Source of the DNA: Clostridia bacterium
Lineage (GTDB): Bacteria; Bacillota; Clostridia; Peptostreptococcales; Anaerovoracaceae
Direction: 5' to 3'
Assembly: GCA_900766045.1 (NCBI GenBank)
Contig: CAAFTW010000029.1
Location: 1 to 32,611, forward strand
DNA: 32,611 nucleotides
Position numbers and translations under genes: made by a program
The notes under the pieces: generated by a model
Told to the model about the DNA's origin: nothing
Seen by the model: the letters and a program-made list of their open reading frames with translations, nothing else
The model's database searches: none
Shown: in pieces, positions 25,441 through 32,611 of the stretch
Layout: every line of letters begins with the position of its first letter
How positions within the stretch are numbered: the stretch's first letter is position 1

Positions 25441-25986
25441 ATGAATTTACCTAATAAACTTACAATCCTGCGAGTCATCGCGGTTCCGTTCTTTATCGTG
25501 CTCTATCTGAAGGGATTTTTTGCCGCAGCGCTGATTATTTTCTGCCTGGCGTCGTTGACCGATATGCTGGATGGAAAGATTGCAAGAGCAAGAAATCTTG
25601 TCACGAACTTCGGAAAAATCATGGACCCGCTTGCCGACAAGGTTCTCTGCTACTCTGCTTTCTGTCTGATGATCGGTGACCGGACCATGCCGGCCTGGAT
25701 GCTGATCGTTATCCTGGCCAGGGAGTTTACTATTGCGGGAATGCGTACGGTAGCGGCTTCCGAGGGCCACGTCATCGCGGCGGCCATGAGCGGAAAGATC
25801 AAGACCGTTCTTCAGATGTTCGCGATCATTTTCCTGATCCTGATGCAGGCGCTGACGAAGTTCAGCTTCTATCCGCAGGTCCGCATCCTTGCCTACGTTC
25901 TGCTCTATGCATCACTGGTGATGACGGTTTACTCCGGAATTGAGTATGTCGTTAAGAACATCAACGTATTTAAGGAATCCAATTAG
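25441..25986 (+). CDS. pgsA: CDP-diacylglycerol--glycerol-3-phosphate 3-phosphatidyltransferase
   Basis: Membrane enzyme of 181 aa for phosphatidylglycerol-phosphate synthesis. The CDP-alcohol phosphatidyltransferase signature D-x2-DG-x2-AR-x8-G-x3-D-x3-D is complete, beginning DMLDGKIAR near residue 40 and ending DPLADK. About four hydrophobic helices surround it. I chose ATG 25441 because it stands 8 nt after GGGAGGA; the ATG at 25435 is too close. The rimO-pgsA-cinA-recA order is common in Firmicutes. A terminator follows. Confidence 0.95.
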   Translation: MNLPNKLTILRVIAVPFFIVLYLKGFFAAALIIFCLASLTDMLDGKIARARNLVTNFGKIMDPLADKVLCYSAFCLMIGDRTMPAWMLIVILAREFTIAGMRTVAASEGHVIAAAMSGKIKTVLQMFAIIFLILMQALTKFSFYPQVRILAYVLLYASLVMTVYSGIEYVVKNINVFKESN

Positions 25987-26000
25987 AATATGATGAACTG

Positions 26001-26025
26001 AGGCCGGAGCAATCCGGTCTTCTTT
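26001..26025 (+). terminator. Terminator after pgsA
   Basis: Stem AGGCCGGA/TCCGGTCT with GCAA tetraloop, followed by TCTTT. Confidence 0.8.
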
Positions 26026-26078
26026 ATCTCTTTTCTGACAAAAGAGAAACAGCAAGTGGAAGGAAGAAGGGAAAGTAA

Positions 26079-27353
26079 GTGAAAAGTGCAATTATCAGTG
26101 TGGGAACAGAACTTCTGATGGGGCAGGTGACCGATACGAATGCGGTTTACCTGTCACAGCAGCTGAACGCCATGGGCGTGGACGTCATGTACCGCTACAC
26201 TGTCGGCGATAATGACGGAAGGCTGTCGGAAGTTCTGGATCTGGCTTTAAAGGACTGTGATCTGGTTATCACCACAGGAGGCCTGGGGCCTACAGAAGAT
26301 GACATGACCAAGGAAACGGTCACAAAATACATGGGAGATGTTCTGGAAGAGCACCAGCCTTCAAAAGAAGCGCTGATGAAAATGGCAGAGGAGCGTCACC
26401 ATAAATTTACAGAGAATAACATGAAGCAGACCCTGATGCCGACGAGAGCGGAAGTGTTCGATACAGACGCCGGAACCGCGCCGGGATTTGCGCTTTCTAA
26501 TGACGCCGGAAAGACCATCGTCTGCCTGCCGGGACCTCCGCGTGAAATGAAGCGCATGTTTGAGCGCCGCGTACGCCCGTGGCTGGAGCCGAAAACCGAC
26601 TGTGTCATTTCCTATCAGACCCTCCGCATTTTCGGTAAGGGGGAGTCTCTGGTGGAAACAGAAATTCTGGATCTGATCGATGCGCAGACCGATCCGACCA
26701 TCGCCACCTATGCCCAGGAAGGAGAGTGCTCTGTTCGTGTTGCGTCAAAAAGAAAGACGCTCAAGGAAGCAGAGGATGCCTGCCATAAGGTGAGCGAACA
26801 GATCAGAGAACGTGTCGGTGACTATATTTACAGTGATGACGGACGTTCACTCCCGGAAGTGGTCGGAGAAAAACTTCTGAAAAACAAGATTACGATTTCC
26901 TGTGCCGAGTCCTGCACGGGTGGAATGTTTGCGGCATATCTTACGGATATTCCGGGAATATCAGAGGTGTTTGAGCGCGGAATCGTCACCTATACAGAGC
27001 GGGCAAAGATGGAGGAACTCGGAGTCAGCGAAAAGACGATTGCAGAGAAAACCGTGGTCAGTCCTGAAGTTGCGGCGCAGATGGCAGAGGGCCTTCAGAA
27101 AAAGACAGGAAGTGATGTCTGTGTTTCCGTTACCGGTATAGCCGGACCTTCCGGCGGAACACCGGAAAAGCCTGTCGGGCTGATTTACGTCGGCTGCAGA
27201 TATGAAGGGGTGACCGTGGTAAAGAAACTCCTGACCCTGAATATGAGCAGAAGCTGGAACAGAAGATATGCGGTTCTGAGCATGTTTGACACCATCAACC
27301 GCATGCTGGACGGAAGAGCGGTTCCGGGAAGCGATCATTCAGAAGTTCTGTAA
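26079..27353 (+). CDS. cinA: Competence/damage-inducible protein CinA, nicotinamide-nucleotide amidase
   Basis: Protein of 424 aa. The N-terminal CinA/MoCF domain has SVGTELLMGQVTDTNAVYLS and TTGGLGPTEDDMTKE (ADP-ribose pyrophosphatase-type in related proteins). The C-terminal amidase domain has ISCAESCTGGMFAAYL and SVTGIAGPSGGTPEKPVGLIY, as in PncC, which salvages nicotinamide mononucleotide for NAD. Length fits the two-domain form. GTG start after GGGAAAG. Placed just before recA, as in many Firmicutes, but recA has its own promoter and SOS box, so co-transcription is partial at most. Confidence 0.93.
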   Translation: MKSAIISVGTELLMGQVTDTNAVYLSQQLNAMGVDVMYRYTVGDNDGRLSEVLDLALKDCDLVITTGGLGPTEDDMTKETVTKYMGDVLEEHQPSKEALMKMAEERHHKFTENNMKQTLMPTRAEVFDTDAGTAPGFALSNDAGKTIVCLPGPPREMKRMFERRVRPWLEPKTDCVISYQTLRIFGKGESLVETEILDLIDAQTDPTIATYAQEGECSVRVASKRKTLKEAEDACHKVSEQIRERVGDYIYSDDGRSLPEVVGEKLLKNKITISCAESCTGGMFAAYLTDIPGISEVFERGIVTYTERAKMEELGVSEKTIAEKTVVSPEVAAQMAEGLQKKTGSDVCVSVTGIAGPSGGTPEKPVGLIYVGCRYEGVTVVKKLLTLNMSRSWNRRYAVLSMFDTINRMLDGRAVPGSDHSEVL

Positions 27354-27415
27354 GATTGACTTTGCAGAATTCTTATGTTAGGTTTGAGATACCATATATT
27401 TCCAAATTTAACCGC

Positions 27416-27443
27416 TTGACTAATTCTGAAAATATAGTAGAAT
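27416..27443 (+). promoter_or_regulatory. recA promoter
   Basis: TTGACT (27416-27421), 16-bp spacer, TAGAAT (27438-27443). Confidence 0.75.
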
Positions 27444-27451
27444 GGACATAT

Positions 27452-27465
27452 AGAACAGATGTTCG
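27452..27465. promoter_or_regulatory. LexA/DinR SOS box at recA
   Basis: AGAACAGATGTTCG matches the Gram-positive LexA consensus CGAACnnnnGTTCG except at the first base, and contains the perfect dyad GAAC/GTTC. It lies right at the expected transcription start, between -10 and ribosome site, where LexA would block initiation. Confidence 0.85.
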
Positions 27466-27483
27466 TTTATACGGAGGTTGAGC

Positions 27484-28623
27484 ATGGCAAAGAAAGCTGC
27501 GGCTGACGGCCGCGAAAAGGCGCTGGATGAAGCGCTGAAGAAGATACAGAAACAGTTCGGACAGGGTGCGATCATGAAGATGGGGGATGCGGCAAGCATG
27601 AACATCGAGACCATCTCTACCGGATCGATCAGTCTGGACCTGGCAACCGGCGTGGGCGGAGTCCCGCGCGGGAGAATTATTGAGATATACGGACCGGAAT
27701 CATCCGGTAAAACTACACTGGCCCTTCATATCGTAGCAGAAGCCCAGAAAGCTGGCGGAAAAGCGGCATTCATCGACGCGGAGCACGCACTGGATCCGGT
27801 TTACGCAAAGAACCTTGGCGTTCAGATCGATGAACTTCTGGTTTCTCAGCCGGATACCGGTGAGCAGGGACTGGAAATCTGCGATATGCTGGCGAGCAGC
27901 GGTGCGATTGACGTAATCGTCGTCGATTCCGTTGCGGCGCTGGTTCCGAAGGCTGAAATTCAGGGCGAGATGGGAGACTCTCATGTAGGCCTTCAGGCCC
28001 GTCTGATGTCCCAGGCCTTAAGGAAACTGACCGGAACGGTCAATAAGTCGAATACCTGCGTGGTATTTATCAACCAGCTGCGTGAAAAGGTCGGCGTAAT
28101 GTTCGGAAGTCCGGAGACGACCACCGGAGGAAGAGCCTTGAAGTTCTACTCGACCATGCGTTTTGATGTCAGAAGAATTGAGACGATCAAGCAGGGCGAT
28201 CAGATGCTGGGAAACCGCACCCGCGTAAAGATTGTAAAGAACAAGGTAGCGCCGCCGTTCAAGAAAGCGGAGTTTGACATCATGTACGGAAAGGGAATCT
28301 CCAGGTCTGGAGATATTCTGGACTGCGCGGTAGATGCAGATATTGTAAAGAAGGCAGGCTCCTGGTACAGCTATAATGGTGAGAGAATCGGCCAGGGACG
28401 TGAAAACGTAAAGAAGTATCTGGAAGATCACACGGAGCTGATGGATGAGATTCAGCAGAAGCTGATGGAGCAGCTGAACAAGCCGGAAGAAGAACAGAAT
28501 GCTGAACAGAAAGAACCGCAGAATCCGGATGGACCACAGGCATCTTCTGCAGAAACGGGGGACGCGGCAGATGATGCCGAAGATGAAATCATCGCGGATG
28601 AAGACGGTGTAATTGTAGAATAG
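27484..28623 (+). CDS. recA: Recombinase A
   Basis: DNA strand-exchange protein and SOS coprotease of 379 aa. Walker A GPESSGKTT at residues 70-78, preceded by ISTGSISLDLATGVGGVPRGR; MAW-motif region DVIVVDSVAALVPKAEI; L2-loop FINQLREKVGVMFGSPETTTGG; C-terminal KAEFDIMYGKGISRSG. The tail beyond ~330 is acidic and Glu/Asp/Ala-rich, as in other RecA proteins, but somewhat long. ATG 27484 follows CGGAGG (27472-27477); a TTG six bases upstream lies too near that site. Under SOS control (LexA box at 27452). Confidence 0.97.
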   Translation: MAKKAAADGREKALDEALKKIQKQFGQGAIMKMGDAASMNIETISTGSISLDLATGVGGVPRGRIIEIYGPESSGKTTLALHIVAEAQKAGGKAAFIDAEHALDPVYAKNLGVQIDELLVSQPDTGEQGLEICDMLASSGAIDVIVVDSVAALVPKAEIQGEMGDSHVGLQARLMSQALRKLTGTVNKSNTCVVFINQLREKVGVMFGSPETTTGGRALKFYSTMRFDVRRIETIKQGDQMLGNRTRVKIVKNKVAPPFKKAEFDIMYGKGISRSGDILDCAVDADIVKKAGSWYSYNGERIGQGRENVKKYLEDHTELMDEIQQKLMEQLNKPEEEQNAEQKEPQNPDGPQASSAETGDAADDAEDEIIADEDGVIVE

Positions 28624-28759
28624 CAGAATTCTTCCAGAGATTCTTTTTCAGGGAGATGGAGCCGGGATGCATAGGACTGATCCGCTCTTTGTTGTATTAC
28701 CAGGCCGGTTCAAGCGAGTCTGCTGCAAAAATAAATTTCTGTCGATCTTGATTTTATCA

Positions 28760-28788
28760 TTGACAATGCGGGATTCACATGCTATCCT
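28760..28788 (+). promoter_or_regulatory. Promoter for rplU-rpmA
   Basis: TTGACA (28760-28765), 17-bp spacer, extended TGCTATCCT (TATCCT 28783-28788). Confidence 0.75.
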
Positions 28789-28800
28789 AACAGAGTTAGA

Positions 28801-28841
28801 CCGCACGGTAAGGGTTTTAAATGTGTGCCGATGCGGCGCAC
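28801..28841 (+). promoter_or_regulatory. Candidate bL21 autoregulatory leader
   Basis: Two alternative hairpins compete: CCGCACGG (28801-28808) with CCG-a-TGCGG (28828-28836), versus GTGTGCC (28823-28829) with GGCGCAC (28835-28841). The position ahead of rplU fits the L21 leader family (Rfam), which binds bL21; membership is inferred. Confidence 0.45.
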
Positions 28842-28878
28842 TACCTGAAAAGGCGAGACTGGAAAGAGGAGGTAACAT

Positions 28879-29343
28879 ATGTACGCAGTAATCGAGACTG
28901 GCGGAAAGCAGTACAGAGTTCAGGAGGGAGATATCCTGGACGTTGAAAAGCTGGGCGTTGAAGCCGGTGAAAAGGTTGAGTTCGATAAGGTTCTGGTTCT
29001 GAGCGATGACAACGGCATGAAGGTCGGCACACCGTATATCGACGGTGCAAAGGTCGAGGCTGAGGTTGTTGAGAACGGCAGAGCAAAGAAGGTTATCGTA
29101 TTCAAGTATAAGCCGAAGAAAGACTCTAAGAAGAAGCAGGGTCACAGACAGGCTTACACGAGAGTAGAGATCAAGTCTCTCGGCGGAGTATCTGCAGCAC
29201 CTGCAGAAAAAGCTGAGAAGAAGGTTTCCTCATCCATGAAGAAGGATGAGCTGATTGCTTACGCAAAAGAGCATAACATCGAGATCGATGAGAAGGCTAC
29301 AAAGAGCGTCATCATCGAGACGATTGAGAATGCAGAGAAATAG
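28879..29343 (+). CDS. rplU: 50S ribosomal protein bL21 with C-terminal extension
   Basis: Large-subunit ribosomal protein. Residues 1-102 are standard bL21 (MYAVIETGGKQYRVQEGD, then GTPYIDGAKVEAEVV, KVIVFKYKPKK, HRQAYTRVEI). The usual protein is about 103 aa; this one has 154. The extra part is an Ala/Glu/Lys linker (103-118) and a segment MKKDELIAYAKEHNIEI, then KATKSVIIETI, which resembles a helix-extended-helix or Rho-N/SAP-like nucleic-acid-binding fold. AGAGGAGG precedes the ATG. Followed 33 bp later by rpmA, with no prp gene between. A leader hairpin may autoregulate. Confidence 0.95.
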   Translation: MYAVIETGGKQYRVQEGDILDVEKLGVEAGEKVEFDKVLVLSDDNGMKVGTPYIDGAKVEAEVVENGRAKKVIVFKYKPKKDSKKKQGHRQAYTRVEIKSLGGVSAAPAEKAEKKVSSSMKKDELIAYAKEHNIEIDEKATKSVIIETIENAEK

Positions 29344-29376
29344 TTGATTGTCATTCAGTTAGGAGGTGTCTGATCC

Positions 29377-29637
29377 ATGTCAAGTAAAAAGGGAGTAGGA
29401 AGTTCCAAGAACGGCCGTGAGTCCGAGTCCAAACGTTTGGGCTGCAAGGCTGGTGACGGTCAGTTCGTATCTGCAGGAAGCATCCTGGTAAGACAGAGAG
29501 GTACACATCTGCATCCTGGAATCAATGTAGGTATCGGCGGAGATGATACATTGTTTGCCAAGATCGATGGAGCGGTTAAGTTCGAGAGAAAGGGCCGTGA
29601 CAAGAAGCAGGTAAGTGTTTACCCGAAGGAAGCTTAA
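29377..29637 (+). CDS. rpmA: 50S ribosomal protein bL27, without N-terminal extension
   Basis: Large-subunit ribosomal protein of 86 aa; its N-terminus reaches the peptidyl-transferase centre. MSSKKGVGSSKNGRESESKRLG and RQRGTHLHPGINVGIGGDDTLFA regions are diagnostic. Most Firmicutes make bL27 with an extension ending LQFFA that the Prp protease removes; here the ATG follows AGGAGGTGT and an in-frame TGA lies two codons upstream, so no extension can be encoded. Second gene of the rplU operon, ending before a 13-bp hairpin. Confidence 0.97.
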   Translation: MSSKKGVGSSKNGRESESKRLGCKAGDGQFVSAGSILVRQRGTHLHPGINVGIGGDDTLFAKIDGAVKFERKGRDKKQVSVYPKEA

Positions 29638-29651
29638 TTAACGATAAGTAC

Positions 29652-29689
29652 CAAGCCCCCTACAGCATGTAGGGGGCTTGCTGTTTCTA
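29652..29689 (+). terminator. Terminator or attenuator between rpmA and obgE
   Basis: Perfect 13-bp stem CAAGCCCCCTACA/TGTAGGGGGCTTG (29652-29664, 29668-29680) with a 3-nt loop, followed by CTGTTTCT. The short T-run and no clear obgE promoter suggest partial read-through. Confidence 0.78.
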
Positions 29690-29720
29690 AACGGGAAGAA
29701 AACTGGAGGCGGAAGATAAT

Positions 29721-31022
29721 ATGTTCGTAGACAGAGCGAAAATCACAATTGTATCAGGTAAAGGCGGTAACGGAGCTGTATCTTTCCGCAGAGAGCCATT
29801 CGTCCCGGAGGGAGGTCCGGACGGAGGCGACGGCGGAAAAGGCGGAGATGTCATTATTCAGGCAGACAGCGGGCTGCGCACCCTGATGGACTTTAAATAC
29901 AAAAAGAAATATACAGCGGAAAACGGCCAGGACGGAATGAAGAAGAAGCGTTTTGGCAAGGCCGGGCAGGACCTGGTTATCCGCGTCCCTCAGGGGACGG
30001 TTGTCATTGATCAGGAAAGCGGCCTGATCATGAAAGACCTGACGGAGCCGGGAGAATCTTTTGTCGCTGCAAAGGGTGGAAAAGGCGGAAAGGGAAATGT
30101 GCATTATAAAAACTCGATCCGTCAGGCACCGAATTTTGCGGAGGCCGGAGATCCGGGAAAAGAAAGAGTCATCCTGCTGGAGCTGAAGATGATCGCCGAT
30201 GTCGGTCTGGTTGGATTCCCGAATGTAGGAAAGTCCAGTCTGCTGGCGGCTGCGACTCACACTTCTCCGAAAATCGGAAATTATCATTTTACAACGCTGA
30301 CTCCGAATCTGGGTGTTGTAAAGTTCCCGCAGACGAGTTTTGTTATGGCTGATGTTGCGGGAATCATCGAGGGCGCCCATGAAGGTCTGGGTCTGGGTCT
30401 GGAGTTTCTCAAGCATATTGAAAGAACCAAGGTTCTGATTCATGTTGTCGATGTTTCCGGAAGTGAGGGAAGAGATCCCATTGATGATTTTGAGAAAATC
30501 ATGAAGGAACTGGAGGAGTATGGCCATGGCATCATGAAAAAGCCGATGCTGGTCGCAGCGAATAAGATCGATCTTCTCGGTGGAGAAGACAGTGAGGAAT
30601 ACCTGAAATTCAAGGAAGCTGTAGAAAAACAGGGTTATCCGGTCTATCCACTTTCCGCGCCGATTCATTACGGTCTGAAGGAACTGATGCAGGCTGCACT
30701 GAACAAGGTAAACGAAGTTAATGCCAATCCGCCGGAAACCGACGACCGCGAATACTTCGACTTTGAGAAAGATGACCATGATCCAGATTATCGTGTCGTC
30801 AAGGTACGTAAAGACGGAGACGTGTATGTCGCAGAAGGAAAGCAGCTGACCAAGATCTTCAATTCGACCAACTTCAATGATTTCGGTTCGCTCCGTTATC
30901 TGTATAAATACGTAGAAAACAGCGGCGCGATCAGAAAGATGAAGGAGATGGGGCTCGAGGAAGGAGATACCATCCGGATTGAAGATTATGAATTCGAATA
31001 CGAGGATGAATTTCAGGAGTAG
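29721..31022 (+). CDS. obgE: GTPase Obg/CgtA
   Basis: Ribosome-associated GTPase of 433 aa for 50S assembly and stress signalling. N-terminal glycine-rich Obg fold (ITIVSGKGGNGAVSFRREPF, EGGPDGGDGGKGGDVI), G domain with G1 GFPNVGKSS, G2/G3 region TLTPNLGVV and DVAGIIEGAHEGLGLGLEFL, and NKIDL (G4); C-terminal OCT domain with DPDYRVVKVRKDGDVYVAEG. Length is as expected for the form with OCT. GGAGG lies upstream of the ATG. Next gene starts 38 bp downstream. Confidence 0.97.
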   Translation: MFVDRAKITIVSGKGGNGAVSFRREPFVPEGGPDGGDGGKGGDVIIQADSGLRTLMDFKYKKKYTAENGQDGMKKKRFGKAGQDLVIRVPQGTVVIDQESGLIMKDLTEPGESFVAAKGGKGGKGNVHYKNSIRQAPNFAEAGDPGKERVILLELKMIADVGLVGFPNVGKSSLLAAATHTSPKIGNYHFTTLTPNLGVVKFPQTSFVMADVAGIIEGAHEGLGLGLEFLKHIERTKVLIHVVDVSGSEGRDPIDDFEKIMKELEEYGHGIMKKPMLVAANKIDLLGGEDSEEYLKFKEAVEKQGYPVYPLSAPIHYGLKELMQAALNKVNEVNANPPETDDREYFDFEKDDHDPDYRVVKVRKDGDVYVAEGKQLTKIFNSTNFNDFGSLRYLYKYVENSGAIRKMKEMGLEEGDTIRIEDYEFEYEDEFQE

Positions 31023-31060
31023 CAGCCGATAACTTTCGCATCGAGGAGCAGCAGAACACT

Positions 31061-32611
31061 ATGGGAAATAACAGACTAACAGAAAAAGAATGCTATGAGC
31101 TGTTTCGGAAATACAAGACTCCGGAACATATCAAGCTGCACTGCCGGGCGGTCAGCGACACCGCGGTCGTTATTGCTGATCAGCTGAATCAGCATGGATA
31201 CCATTTTGATCTGGAACTCATCCGGGTCAGCGGACTCATCCATGACGTGGTACGCCTTCAGGAACCTCACGCAGAAAACGGCGCTGAAATTCTGGAAGGC
31301 CTTGGCTTTGATCAGGAGGGAGAGATTGTCAGAGGACACATGCGCCATCGTCTGATCTCTTTAAAGGATGCGACAGAGCTGGATATGGTCTGCATCGGAG
31401 ACCGGCTGGTGAAGGAACACGCCTATGTCGGCCTGGACGAACGCATGGATTACCTGATTCATAAGAAAGGCGAGAATCCGGAGAGGACCCGCCGGATTCT
31501 GGAAGGGAAGAAAGAAATCCGCAGGTTCATGGATGAAGTGGAAGCAGTGATCGGCTGCACGATCGACTCTCTGTTTCAACCATCCCTCGATGAACTTTTC
31601 AAGCAGGTTGAAAAGCCGGCGCAGTATATCGGAGGCGAGACAAATATGATCCGCAAGGATCCAAAGGACGTTTCGCTCCGCTTTGGCTTTGCCTTTCCGG
31701 ACCTTTATGAAATCGGCATGTCCTATATGGGACTTCAGATCCTCTATGGGCTGACCAATTCTTATCCGGATATCTACTGTGAGCGTGTATTCGAACCGGC
31801 GCCGGACATGCGTGACCTGATGAAAAAGTACCATTTTCCGTTGTTTACGCTTGAAACACATACTCCGGTAAACAAGCTGGATGTATTCGGCTTTACCCTT
31901 CAGTACGAGATGAGTTTTCCGACCATCCTTGATATGCTGGACCTGGCCGGAATTCCGCTGAAAAGAGAAGACCGCAGCGATGAGGATCCTCTGATCGTTG
32001 CCGGCGGCCCATGCGCCTTTAATCCGGAGCCCCTGGCGGACTTTTTCGACCTGTTCATGGTGGGCGACGGAGAAGAGGTCCTTCCATATGTCCTTCAGGA
32101 ATATGAGAAGGCGAAGCAGAATCACGAGACAAAAGAAGACTATCTCAAGAGAATTTCCGGCATGGACGGCATCTACATTCCGCAGTTCTATGAGCCGGTT
32201 TACACCGAAGACGGAAGGATCGCGGAAATAAAGAAAACCTGGGAGGGGGCTCCGGACCGGGTGAAAAAGGCCCTGATTCCGGATGTGGACAAGCTCCCCT
32301 TCCCGGAAAATCCGATTGTACCGATTATTAAAACGGTTCATGACCGTGCAGTTGTTGAAACCTTCCGCGGCTGCTCCAGAGGCTGCCGCTTTTGCCAGGC
32401 AGGCATGATTTACCGCCCGGTAAGAGAAAGAAGTGAAGAGACGATTCTGAAACTCGCGGAAAATCAGCTGAAGAATACCGGACATGATGAACTTTCCATC
32501 CTGTCCCTTTCCACCAGTGATTATTCAAAGTTCGAGTCTCTTGCCACGAATCTGATGGATTTCTGCGGATCCCATAACACTTCGCTGTCGCTTCCGTCAC
32601 TCCGGCTGGAT
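31061..32611 (+). CDS. HD-domain/TIGR03960-type radical SAM fusion protein (3' end outside window)
   Basis: An open frame of 517 codons running off the right edge. Residues 1-~165 form an HD phosphohydrolase-like domain: H27 in KLHCRAVSD, the HD pair H61-D62 in GLIHDVVR, H70 and H93, and D114 in CIGDRLVKE, a typical HD metal set. From ~182 (QVEKPAQYIGGE, FAFPDLYEIGMSYMGLQILYG, TLQYEMSFPTILDML, AGGPCAFNPEPLADFFD, VGDGEE) it is a TIGR03960-type protein with 4Fe-4S cysteines C438, C442 and C445 (CSRGCRFC). Radical SAM proteins of this family normally start near the KPAxYIGGE motif. GAGGAG lies 12 nt upstream of ATG 31061. In-frame ATG 31529 and GTG 31547 could make a separate SAM protein but lack good ribosome sites. 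Confidence 0.8.
   Translation, partial: MGNNRLTEKECYELFRKYKTPEHIKLHCRAVSDTAVVIADQLNQHGYHFDLELIRVSGLIHDVVRLQEPHAENGAEILEGLGFDQEGEIVRGHMRHRLISLKDATELDMVCIGDRLVKEHAYVGLDERMDYLIHKKGENPERTRRILEGKKEIRRFMDEVEAVIGCTIDSLFQPSLDELFKQVEKPAQYIGGETNMIRKDPKDVSLRFGFAFPDLYEIGMSYMGLQILYGLTNSYPDIYCERVFEPAPDMRDLMKKYHFPLFTLETHTPVNKLDVFGFTLQYEMSFPTILDMLDLAGIPLKREDRSDEDPLIVAGGPCAFNPEPLADFFDLFMVGDGEEVLPYVLQEYEKAKQNHETKEDYLKRISGMDGIYIPQFYEPVYTEDGRIAEIKKTWEGAPDRVKKALIPDVDKLPFPENPIVPIIKTVHDRAVVETFRGCSRGCRFCQAGMIYRPVRERSEETILKLAENQLKNTGHDELSILSLSTSDYSKFESLATNLMDFCGSHNTSLSLPSLRLD

Noticed and set aside
28625..28648. Terminator directly after recA
   Set aside because: Only a 5-bp AT-rich stem before a T-run; too weak to list as a feature.

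Overview
The window looks like a core chromosomal stretch of a Gram-positive, anaerobic firmicute of class Clostridia. Evidence is the gene order (rpmB, Asp23-family gene, recG, rsmD, coaD, tmcAL, rpmF; rimO, pgsA, cinA, recA; rplU, rpmA, obgE), strong AGGAGG-type ribosome binding sites, TTG/GTG starts, sigma-A promoters with extended -10 elements, and a LexA-type SOS box at recA. Base composition is close to balanced. I cannot place it below class with confidence. I see no rRNA, tRNA, transposase, prophage or CRISPR gene.

Layout. 1-900 is non-coding and rich in inverted repeats: a regular array of hairpins (about 94-423), then an imperfectly duplicated block (465-800), then a promoter. 901-3062 encodes a dicarboxylate/amino-acid:cation symporter and a TauE/SafE permease. 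3258-5069 is an ABC-F translation factor behind a leader hairpin. 5256-6206 (minus) is an AEC-family carrier. 6958-8439 is an AGCS alanine/glycine:cation symporter behind a long structured 5' leader. 8821-10449 holds a small orphan gene and a CoA-transferase. 10503-12020 (minus) is a lipoprotein resembling an M20C dipeptidase without its metal ligands. 12325-12897 is a GNAT acetyltransferase.

From 13077 the window is housekeeping: rpmB, Asp23-family gene, recG, rsmD, coaD, a coiled-coil protein gene, tmcAL and rpmF (ribosome, replication-fork repair, 16S rRNA methylation, CoA synthesis, tRNA modification); asd (aspartate-family amino acids and diaminopimelate); an FtsK/SpoIIIE translocase; rimO, pgsA, cinA, recA; then rplU, rpmA, obgE and, running off the end, an in-frame fusion of an HD phosphohydrolase-like domain to a TIGR03960-type radical SAM protein.

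Most unusual points: (1) the hairpin array at the left edge, with 10-bp stems and 15-nt loops alternating between two stem sequences; (2) a 123-nt multi-helix leader RNA ahead of the AGCS symporter, riboswitch-like but not one I recognise; (3) the apparently dead M20C-like lipoprotein; (4) bL27 without the cleavable N-terminal extension usual in Firmicutes, together with absence of the Prp protease gene between rplU and rpmA; (5) bL21 with a C-terminal Rho-N/HeH-like extension; (6) the HD-radical SAM fusion.
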